This document shows positions 17,902-24,880 of a stretch of 58,219 bases of DNA, piece by piece; within the stretch, counting starts at the first letter, position 1, and each line of letters begins with the position of its first letter. The stretch comes from JAWXBM01 sp964470455 (GTDB taxonomy: Bacteria > Pseudomonadota > Gammaproteobacteria > Xanthomonadales > SZUA-36), in the NCBI GenBank assembly GCA_964470455.1, contig CAYYCX010000015.1, forward strand, positions 1 through 58,219, in the 5' to 3' direction. The notes beneath the pieces were generated by a model, which was not told the origin of the DNA, did no database searches, and saw nothing but the letters and a program-made list of their open reading frames with translations. A program made the position numbers and the translations under genes.

Positions 17902-19314
17902 TCAGCGCCCAAGCAGCAGATCCTGCAGCAACTGCCCCAGTACTTCATTCTGGATCACGCCGTGAAAATGTTCACTGCCGGGCCCAAAAGCATACAGCGG
18001 TACATCCACGCCGGTGTGGCCCATGGTGGTCCAGGCGCTGCGTGTACGGTGGTCAAATACCAGGCTCAGCACGGTGTAGGCCTGGGTACCGTCGACGCCA
18101 TACTCGGGATAGGGCGGCGCCTCATCTGGCCTGGCGACGTCGAGATCCTTGCGCTCCTGCTCCGTAAGTTCAAACGGCAGATAGCGTTGGGCGACCACTG
18201 AAAGGGGCTCGTCACCGCCGAGAAATTCCTCGGTAATGCCGGCCGGCGTGCGCTTAAGGCCGCGCAGCGGACGCGGATCCCAGAAGTATTCGTCATCGCG
18301 CCCCATGCTGAGGCCACCGGTTTCGTGGTCGGCGGTGATGATCACCAGCGTGTCACCACTGGCAGCCGCATACTGCAACGCCACTTCCATGGCCGCGGAG
18401 AAATCCTGCATTTCGCTGACTACGCCGACCACGTCATTGGAATGAGCCGCCCAGTCGATTTGGCTGCCTTCCACCAGCAGGAAAAATCCATCGGTGTCCT
18501 GCTCCAGCGCCTTGATGGCCGCGCTTGTCATTTCCGCCAGAGAGGGCGTGGTATCGGGCCGGTCCCAACTGCGCGGCAGTGCTATCTGCGCAAACAACCC
18601 CAGCAGCAGGTTGGCTGAGCTCTGGTTCAGTTCTTCCCGGTTGTTGACCAGTGTATAGCCCTTAGCGGTGAATTCAGCGACAAGGTCGCGGTCTTCCCGT
18701 TGCAGGTACTTACGGCCACCGCCCAGTATCACCTGCGGCAGCGGCATGCTCTGCCACTGGTTGTCGAACAACTGGTCGGCGATGGAATCCGTTTCATCAC
18801 GGCCGCCTACATGGGCATAAAAAGCGGCCGGCGTGGCATGGGTTACCTGCGAGGTGGAAACCAGCCCAACCGAAATGCCCTGGCGCCGCGCCTTTTCGGA
18901 AATATTTTCCTGCATCGCGCCGTCCACCGACTTGCCCAACCGTTCCACCAGGGTGTCCTGGCCGGTGGCATAGGCCGATGCAGACGAGGCAGAATCGGTG
19001 ATGCCGTAAGGGTCCTCGGTGCAATCTTCCGGTTGGTCTTCAATACAGTTCAGGGTGATGGCCTCAGTCGCCACCGATCCGACCAGGTACCGGTCAAAAG
19101 GCAGGGGGTCGATGCCCGGTGTCGCCGGATCATCCGCAAAATAGCGATACGACTTCACCTGGGCATAACCCATGCCGTCGCCGACCATCAGGATGATGTT
19201 TTTCGGCTTGACAGCGGCCTGTTGGTGCACGGGGGCGGAACTGCAGGCTGCCAGGCAGAGTGGAGCTACAATGAAGATGGCAAAAGCTTTGCCGGCATAA
19301 GTTCTGTTTGACAT
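17902..19314 (-). CDS. Alkaline phosphatase (PhoA superfamily) lipoprotein
   Basis: 470 aa. The leader ends in LAAC, so this is a predicted lipoprotein. Metal and nucleophile motifs of bacterial alkaline phosphatases are present: ILMVGDGMG near the N-terminus, the nucleophile block DSASSASAYATG, SQVTHATPAAFYAH, VEGSQIDWAAHSND, ITADHETGG and a late MGHTGVDVPLYAFG. It should release phosphate from monoesters at the cell surface or in the periplasm using two Zn and a Mg. It stands as a single transcription unit; no clear Pho box was found upstream. Its stop lies in a short direct repeat ahead of the PA2779-like gene. Confidence 0.93.
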   Translation of the reverse strand: MSNRTYAGKAFAIFIVAPLCLAACSSAPVHQQAAVKPKNIILMVGDGMGYAQVKSYRYFADDPATPGIDPLPFDRYLVGSVATEAITLNCIEDQPEDCTEDPYGITDSASSASAYATGQDTLVERLGKSVDGAMQENISEKARRQGISVGLVSTSQVTHATPAAFYAHVGGRDETDSIADQLFDNQWQSMPLPQVILGGGRKYLQREDRDLVAEFTAKGYTLVNNREELNQSSANLLLGLFAQIALPRSWDRPDTTPSLAEMTSAAIKALEQDTDGFFLLVEGSQIDWAAHSNDVVGVVSEMQDFSAAMEVALQYAAASGDTLVIITADHETGGLSMGRDDEYFWDPRPLRGLKRTPAGITEEFLGGDEPLSVVAQRYLPFELTEQERKDLDVARPDEAPPYPEYGVDGTQAYTVLSLVFDHRTRSAWTTMGHTGVDVPLYAFGPGSEHFHGVIQNEVLGQLLQDLLLGR

Positions 19315-19429
19315 GCTGGGTGATTCCCTGTGATTCCCGGAGATTTTCGAACCAGCCTATAGTAGCCCGAAGTGTTAAGTTACAGTGTATTTGCGGTCTC
19401 GCAGGGTTACCACCCGGGATGAATCATTC

Positions 19430-19939
19430 ATGAGTTCACCTGAAAAGCAGCACCAGCCACGCATCACTCCTTTTGTTCCCGCGGATTTCGTGGTGCCTGC
19501 CTATCTCGAAACGGACCGGTTCCGGCTGCGCATGCTGACCATCCATGATCTCGAACTGGATTTTGCCGCCGTCACCAGCAGCACGGAGCACCTGCAGACG
19601 ATCTGGAACAATGACTGGCCTTTGGGCCTCACCCTGGAGCAGAACCTGATTGACCTTGGCTGGCACCAGAAGGAGTTCCAGCGCCGGCGATCGTTTGCTT
19701 ACACTGTGGTCAGCCTTGATGAAAGCCGCGTGCTGGGCTGCGTCTACATATATCCGCCCAGCAGGCAGGGCTTTGATGCCGAGGTGTACCTGTGGGCCCG
19801 TGCCGATGAATTGCCCGGCGGGCTGGAAAAAGAACTGGAAGTGAGGGTGCGCAACTGGCTGGCAGAGCGGTGGCCGTTTCAAAACGTGGCCTACCCGGGG
19901 CGAAGCATCAGCTGGCCGGACTGGGAAGCCATGGATTGA
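19430..19939 (+). CDS. GNAT-like acetyltransferase-fold protein
   Basis: 169 aa from ATG 19430, with GGGA about 12 bases upstream; the upstream in-frame start at 19385 adds an unconserved stretch. The sequence LETDRFRLRMLTIHDLELDFAAV is a typical N-terminal GNAT strand-helix. The segment VVSLDESRVLGCVYIYPP matches GNAT beta4. The usual acetyl-CoA P-loop (R/Q-x-x-G-x-G/A) is not obvious, which leaves the activity uncertain. It is an isolated gene between the phosphatase and the cyclic-nucleotide-binding proteins, and no substrate can be inferred. Confidence 0.65.
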   Translation: MSSPEKQHQPRITPFVPADFVVPAYLETDRFRLRMLTIHDLELDFAAVTSSTEHLQTIWNNDWPLGLTLEQNLIDLGWHQKEFQRRRSFAYTVVSLDESRVLGCVYIYPPSRQGFDAEVYLWARADELPGGLEKELEVRVRNWLAERWPFQNVAYPGRSISWPDWEAMD

Positions 19940-20037
19940 TTGTGGAAAAGCAACCGCAAAAGGGCATAGACTGTCCGGGTCGCCCAGTCACTTCAAACAG
20001 GATGCCAGGCGAATCCTTGATGGTAAGCCGCCCATAA

Positions 20038-20439
20038 ATGCCACTCATGACTGATGCAAACAAAATTGCACAACTGTTCCGGGACTGGAACGATATTGTC
20101 GAATTTCCGGCGGGCGCGGAGATTGTTTCCGGAAATGATCCTGTAACCAGTGTATTCGTGGTGCTGGGTGGTGAAGTTGAACTGGGTTTCCGTGGCAAGC
20201 GGCTGGGCAGGGAAGTGCCTGGCGGTATTTTTGGCGAAACCGCCATGCTGCCGGATGCAATGGACAGCCCAACCGTGACCGCGGTCTCTGATGTAAAACT
20301 GGCGCGTCTGGACGGCGAGCAGTTCAACCGGCTGGTTGCAACCAATCCTGCTTTTTCGAAGCATGCCCTGTTGTGCATGGCAAACCGCCTGCGAGCGGCC
20401 AATGCCTTTATCAGTACCCATCTCGAGGGCAGCGATTAA
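20038..20439 (+). CDS. Single-domain cyclic-nucleotide-binding protein 1
   Basis: 133 aa, essentially one cNMP-binding (CAP effector-type) domain: IVEFPAGAEIVSGND, VFVVLGGEVEL, GGIFGETAMLPDAM, SPTVTAVSDVKLARL and a C-terminal helix. The phosphate-binding cassette is recognisable (GETAM), but the Arg that usually follows is shifted, so cAMP binding is uncertain. No DNA-binding domain or enzyme domain follows. The start is ATG 20038 or 20047. It is followed after 23 bp by a homologue and then by a FAD monooxygenase. The three look like one operon, with the cNMP domains as sensory or regulatory subunits. Confidence 0.8.
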   Translation: MPLMTDANKIAQLFRDWNDIVEFPAGAEIVSGNDPVTSVFVVLGGEVELGFRGKRLGREVPGGIFGETAMLPDAMDSPTVTAVSDVKLARLDGEQFNRLVATNPAFSKHALLCMANRLRAANAFISTHLEGSD

Positions 20440-20462
20440 CCCTTCACCGGCAGAGAATCAGC

Positions 20463-20819
20463 TTGGACTTACTGGAAACATTCAAAGGCTCCAATGACCT
20501 GGTGGAATTCCCCGCCGGCACCGTGATATTTAACGAAGACGCGAATGGCGGCGAGATGTACGTGGTGATCGAGGGCGAAGTTGAGGTTTCATTAAAAGGC
20601 AAGTTGCTGGCAGTGGCAGGTGCGGGCGAAATTGTCGGGGAAATGGCGCTGATCAGCGCCGATATCCGCAGCGCTACGGTTACTGCACGCACCGATTGCA
20701 AACTGGCGGTCATTGACCAGAGCAGCTTTGAATCCCTGATCCGCCACATGCCGGAGTTTTCCCGGCATGTCATGAATGTGCTGGTAGAACGCATCCACCA
20801 CGCCTACGAAAAAATCTGA
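20463..20819 (+). CDS. Single-domain cyclic-nucleotide-binding protein 2
   Basis: About 118 aa from TTG 20463 (L-D-L-L-E-T-F), chosen because the cNMP domain begins right there and the longer frame overlaps the previous gene. Motifs are LVEFPAGTVIFNED, MYVVIEGEVEVSL, AGEIVGEMALISADIRSATV and a long terminal helix. IVGEMALI...RSATV is a good phosphate-binding cassette with Arg present, better than in protein 1. It is a paralogue of the upstream gene. Its TGA overlaps the ATG of the FAD monooxygenase (TGATG), showing translational coupling. Confidence 0.8.
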   Translation: MDLLETFKGSNDLVEFPAGTVIFNEDANGGEMYVVIEGEVEVSLKGKLLAVAGAGEIVGEMALISADIRSATVTARTDCKLAVIDQSSFESLIRHMPEFSRHVMNVLVERIHHAYEKI

Positions 20820-22087
20820 TGGGCCTGCAACAGGTGCCGATTGCACCCGTGCACAACAACTCTGGCCAGCCAATGCCTGAACTGGTGCTGGTTGGCGCTG
20901 GCCCGGCGGGCCTGGCGGCGGCGCTGGCGGCCAGCCACCGCGGAGTGGATGACATCCTGGTACTGGAATCCCGCAGCGGTTCGCAACGGCGAAATAACGT
21001 GTTGCTGCTCGACGCATCCATCCTGTCGGCCCTGCAACAACTGCAGGTCGATGTGTCCGGATTTACTCCGGCCACGGCCTTCACGTTCATCGACGGCGAT
21101 GCCGGTGTCCGGTTCCGCTTTCCCCTGGGCCGTTCGATCCAGCAGTGTGTAAAGCCGCGCGCGGCTTCACTATTCAGCATGTTTCCGCGCCGGTCACCGG
21201 CCGCCGATGTGCTGATTTCGGAACTGGAACAGGTCTTGCTGCGGGCCATAGCCTCCAGGCCGGGGATCCGGATTGTGCCGAACGTGGCGATAACCGCCAT
21301 CAGCCCATCCGCAACCGGTCGCCGGATTGAATACTCGAACGCCGGTATAGGCTCGGTGGTCGAGACGCCGCTGCTGGCGGTCTGCGATGGTGCGCGCAGC
21401 CGCACGCTGGACCTGCTGGGCATCCGGCGGCGGGGAAACCCGCGCCAGGAAGTGGCCATGGTGGCCAATTTCCGCCAACCGGGTCGAGGGCAGATCAAGT
21501 TCCAGTGCAGCGAACCTCTGCAAGAAGTACTGGCCTTGTGCAGCGACAGCGGCAGCACCGTCACAATCCGCATGCCGCTGGATACTCACCCTGCAGCACA
21601 CTCCGATGCCGACGCCTGCCGTGACTACATGCTCCGGCATGCCGCCAACCTGGGAATCGGCGGCGAGTTCATCAGTCCACCGGTGGTGGTGGAAATCTCC
21701 CACGACCGGGCCGAGCGGTGCCTGCTGGGCAAGGATGTTTTCGTGCTGGGCGATGCAGCGCGCACCGCCACGCCGCGGCTGGGCCTGGGCGCCAACTGGG
21801 CCATCCGGGATGCGCTGCGTTTTGCCAGCCTGTTGCCTGCGATCCGTTCATCCAGGCCTTCCGCTCGCGCACTGGCCCGGTTCCGGTTCCGGTTGCGCAC
21901 GCGGCTGGCCACCGAGGTGCTGCTGTTGCAGGGCTGGCTGCTGAAGCGTTCGGACAGGCGCAGCAGCATGTCCATGCCGGCCCACTGGCGATTCCGGCAG
22001 AAATCCCTGCTGATGCGCTTCATGTGGCGGTCCGGCAAAGGGGAAGTGCAGGCTGGTCAGAATCACGCTCAACCGGTTGGCGGCTGA
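20819..22087 (+). CDS. FAD-dependent monooxygenase/oxidoreductase (PHBH-like)
   Basis: 422 aa. An N-terminal dinucleotide-binding motif VGAGPAGLAAALAASHRG follows a short leader. The second flavin motif appears as VLGDAARTATPRLGLGANWAIRDA, the GD-x6-P block of group A flavoprotein monooxygenases. The middle contains CDGARSRTLDLLGI, the usual DG motif. The product would oxidise or hydroxylate an aromatic, quinone or polyketide-like substrate with NAD(P)H. It is coupled to the two single-domain cNMP-binding proteins, an unusual partnership that suggests control by a nucleotide second messenger. The C-terminus is basic (KRSDRR) and may be membrane-associated. Confidence 0.85.
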   Translation: MGLQQVPIAPVHNNSGQPMPELVLVGAGPAGLAAALAASHRGVDDILVLESRSGSQRRNNVLLLDASILSALQQLQVDVSGFTPATAFTFIDGDAGVRFRFPLGRSIQQCVKPRAASLFSMFPRRSPAADVLISELEQVLLRAIASRPGIRIVPNVAITAISPSATGRRIEYSNAGIGSVVETPLLAVCDGARSRTLDLLGIRRRGNPRQEVAMVANFRQPGRGQIKFQCSEPLQEVLALCSDSGSTVTIRMPLDTHPAAHSDADACRDYMLRHAANLGIGGEFISPPVVVEISHDRAERCLLGKDVFVLGDAARTATPRLGLGANWAIRDALRFASLLPAIRSSRPSARALARFRFRLRTRLATEVLLLQGWLLKRSDRRSSMSMPAHWRFRQKSLLMRFMWRSGKGEVQAGQNHAQPVGG

Positions 22088-22197
22088 CCGGGCCTTCTGG
22101 CGCGGTGATTTGACTTTCTGCTCTGATGAAAATAAATTTAACATGCTAACTAATTTGCTGCGAATGCTGGATTCCAGCCTGGTCTCAAGGAACCGTC

Positions 22198-22836
22198 ATG
22201 AACAAAACAAGCCTGCTGTCCCCATTACTTGCATTTGCCTTGTGCGCACCCGGCCTGGCCTGGGCCGACCAACCGGCCATGAGCTTTTTCATTACCAGCA
22301 CCGGGTCCGGCAAGGGTGGCGATCTCGGTGGCCTGGCCGGCGCGGATGCCCATTGCCAGGCCCTGGCGGCAGCCGCCGGCGCTGGTGGAAAAACCTGGCG
22401 TGCCTACCTGGGACAGAGTGGCGAGAGTGCTGAAAACGTCGATCCCCGCAGTCGCATCGGTGAAGGCCCCTGGTATAACGCCGAAGGTGTCATGATCGCC
22501 GAAGATCTCACCGACCTGCACCTGGGCAACCGCATCCGCCGCGAAACCGGGCTGGACGAAAACGGCAAGCGCGTGAATGCCCGTGGCGACTCACCTAACC
22601 AGCACGACATCCTCACCGGTGCGCGGCCGGACGGCACGGCCTTTCCGCCTGGCGAAGACCGCACCTGCGGCAACTGGACCAGCAGCGGCGAAGGCAGCGC
22701 CATGGTCGGTCATTTCGATCGCTGGGGTGGTGGTTTCACTTCCTGGAACTCAGCCCATCCTTCGCGCGGCTGCAGTGTTGAAGCGCTGAACAGCTCCGGT
22801 GGTAACGGCTATTTCTACTGTTTCGCCATCGACTGA
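22198..22836 (+). CDS. Secreted lectin/endostatin-like (C-type-lectin-fold) protein
   Basis: 212 aa with a clear signal peptide (MNKTSLLSPLLAFAL...LAWA). The mature part begins with FFITSTGSGKGGDLGGLAGADAHC and contains RAYLG, IGEGPWYNAEGV and WTSSG, with conserved cysteines toward the end (CGNWTS, RGCSV, YFYCFA). This is the pattern of bacterial lectin-like or collagen-NC10/endostatin-like secreted proteins. The ligand is unknown and no catalytic site is seen. The 3' end overlaps the convergent DUF885 gene by 22 bp. Confidence 0.75.
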   Translation: MNKTSLLSPLLAFALCAPGLAWADQPAMSFFITSTGSGKGGDLGGLAGADAHCQALAAAAGAGGKTWRAYLGQSGESAENVDPRSRIGEGPWYNAEGVMIAEDLTDLHLGNRIRRETGLDENGKRVNARGDSPNQHDILTGARPDGTAFPPGEDRTCGNWTSSGEGSAMVGHFDRWGGGFTSWNSAHPSRGCSVEALNSSGGNGYFYCFAID

Positions 22837-24662
22837 GTAGCGGCTATCCAGTTATCGATCCTCGCTTCCAGCAGGTTCATGGGCAATTCACCGGCACCCA
22901 GTACCTGCAGGTGGAATTCGCGGATATCAAAGCCGCCGCCGAGCGCCAGTTCGGCGCGGTCCCGCAGTTGCTGTATCTTCAACTGTCCGATCTTGTAGGC
23001 CAGTGCCTGGCCGGGCAAGGCCATGAAACGTTCTGCTTCCGCAACCGCGCGGGCCTCGGCAACCGGCGCATTGGCGTACATGTAATCCAGCACCTGTTCG
23101 CGGGTCCAGCCATAGTAGTGCAGGCCGGTATCGGTCACCAGACGGATGGCCCGCCAGAGTTCGGCGCTCAGCTTGCCGAAGTACTGGTAAGGGTCGGTGT
23201 AGGCGCCAAGTTCACGGCCCAGTGATTCAGCGTACAGGCCCCAGCCTTCGCCATAGGCGGTGTAGCCGCCGAACTGGCGGAATTTCGGCAGTTCGTCCAG
23301 CTCCAACGTAACGGCTGCCTGGAAGTGATGGCCGGGAATGGCTTCATGCAGGAACAAGGATTCCATGGCCCATTTCGGCCGCGCCGAAAGATCGTAGGCG
23401 TTGGCGAAGAACACGCCCTTGCGGCTGCCGTCGGGTGATGCGGCGCGGTATTGGCCGCCCGAAGCGGATTTCTCGCGGAATGGCTCAACCAGGCGGATTT
23501 CAAAATCCGCGCCGGGAATGTCTTTGAACAGTTTCGGTGTATTGGGTTCGATCACGGCCCGCAGGGCAATGTAGCCATCGAGCAGATCCTGCCGCTCGGT
23601 GAAGTAGAACCGCGGGTCGGTGTTGAGGAAATCAAAGAAGGCATCCAGGTCGCCCGCAAAGTCCACTTGGACCATCACCTCCTTCATCTCCTCATGAATG
23701 CGCGCGACTTCGCCAAGGCCGATGTCGTGGATTTCCTCAGCGCTGAGGTCCGTGGTGGTCATGCGCTTCACCAGGTAAGCGTAACGTTCCCGTCCGCCGG
23801 GCAGGGCATTGTAACCATGGCTTTGGCGGGCAGCAGCGAGGTAATCCCCGTTGATGAAATCACGCATGTCGCGAAACGCGGGCACCAGTTGCTGCTCGAT
23901 GGCGGTGGTATACGCAACCGTCAACCGCTCGCGGTCCTCGTCGGAGAAGGATTCCGGCAGGTTGCGTATCGGCTCAAAGAAGCTGCTGTCCCCGGCAGCT
24001 TCGACAATCTGCGATTCCAGCTGCGGCAACACTTTCTCCATCAGTACGCGTGGCACGGTGAGCCCGCTGGCCATGCCCCGCTGCATATTGAGCCGGGCCT
24101 GCTGCATCCACACCGCGAAACCGTCGATGCGGCTGAGGAAATCATCGTAGTCCTGCACCGTCCTGAACGGATGCAGTCCAGCGCCACTGCCCAGTTGCAC
24201 AAAGGAGATGTGCGCGCCACGGAACTGCGTGATGGGCATCAGGTGGGCGTCAAATTCGTAATCGGCCAGTTCCATTTCACGATCTGACCCGAATATTACG
24301 TAGCTGAGCCGGTCTTCATCGCTGAGCAGGGCCGGATCGATGGCAGCCAGGCGCTGCAGGGCATCCTGCTCCAGGGCTTTTGCTGTCGCGCGCCATTCCG
24401 GGCTGATGTCATTGGCGAACGCATTGTTGAAGCGGTTATCGCCGATGAACGTGGCAAAGGTCGGGTTGAGTTCCAGGCTGTTGTCAAAATAGTCTTCAAA
24501 CAGCTGGTGGAGGGCCTGGCTGGTGCTGCTGGGCGGTCCTTCACTGCTGGCAACCGGGGGCGTGCCGGAGGGCGGTGTGGCCTGGATGTCTTTGTCCTGG
24601 TCGGAACAAGCCGACAGCAGGTAGGCGGACAACAGGAGGGCTGGGAAGCGCAATGAACGCAT
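22815..24662 (-). CDS. DUF885 lipoprotein, predicted zinc peptidase
   Basis: 615 aa from ATG 24662. The longer frame to 24869 adds a non-leader segment and runs through the upstream terminators, so it is rejected. The leader ends in the lipobox LSAC. The DUF885 domain contains the zinc motif HEAIPGHH (HExxxGH-like) and the downstream glutamate-rich YGEGWGLYAESLG, typical of this M3-related family. It probably degrades peptides at the outer membrane or in the periplasm. It lies downstream of the large TonB receptor on the same strand but is separated from it by two terminators, so it is likely transcribed separately. Confidence 0.88.
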   Translation of the reverse strand: MRSLRFPALLLSAYLLSACSDQDKDIQATPPSGTPPVASSEGPPSSTSQALHQLFEDYFDNSLELNPTFATFIGDNRFNNAFANDISPEWRATAKALEQDALQRLAAIDPALLSDEDRLSYVIFGSDREMELADYEFDAHLMPITQFRGAHISFVQLGSGAGLHPFRTVQDYDDFLSRIDGFAVWMQQARLNMQRGMASGLTVPRVLMEKVLPQLESQIVEAAGDSSFFEPIRNLPESFSDEDRERLTVAYTTAIEQQLVPAFRDMRDFINGDYLAAARQSHGYNALPGGRERYAYLVKRMTTTDLSAEEIHDIGLGEVARIHEEMKEVMVQVDFAGDLDAFFDFLNTDPRFYFTERQDLLDGYIALRAVIEPNTPKLFKDIPGADFEIRLVEPFREKSASGGQYRAASPDGSRKGVFFANAYDLSARPKWAMESLFLHEAIPGHHFQAAVTLELDELPKFRQFGGYTAYGEGWGLYAESLGRELGAYTDPYQYFGKLSAELWRAIRLVTDTGLHYYGWTREQVLDYMYANAPVAEARAVAEAERFMALPGQALAYKIGQLKIQQLRDRAELALGGGFDIREFHLQVLGAGELPMNLLEARIDNWIAATQSMAKQ

Positions 24663-24754
24663 GATTGATACGATTCCGGGAGTAATCTGGCAGCGCCAAG
24701 TAGAACACCCGGGTCTGGCCGGTGCAACCGTATTCAGGCTGCGTGGCTCACTAT

Positions 24755-24790
24755 AAAAAAAGTGGAAGGGGTCGCTTAACCCCTCCCACT
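24755..24790 (-). terminator. Rho-independent terminator of the 24881-27760 receptor
   Basis: On the minus strand, an 11-bp stem with one mismatch (arms at 24780-24790 and 24761-24771) and an 8-base loop is followed by a run of seven T (A-tract at 24755-24761 on the plus strand). It lies 90 bp after the receptor stop and ahead of the DUF885 gene. Confidence 0.85.
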
Positions 24791-24797
24791 CAAGAAG

Positions 24798-24825
24798 AAA
24801 AAGCCCTGGAGGTAAGCCGGGCTTT
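24798..24825 (-). terminator. Second tandem terminator after the TonB receptor
   Basis: On the minus strand, AAAGCCC (24819-24825) pairs with GGGCTTT (24800-24806), followed by TTCTTCTT. It lies between the receptor stop and the stronger terminator at 24755-24790, so the transcript meets two successive stops. Confidence 0.7.
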
Positions 24826-24880
24826 CTCTGTAAAGCCAACCCGCCTGAGTCCGGCCGGCGGGCCAGCAACCGATTACAAC

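Noticed and set aside
17889..17909. Short direct repeat ATTCAGCGCC, period 11 bp
   Set aside because: Only two copies, overlapping the phosphatase stop codon. It is too short to support a functional call.
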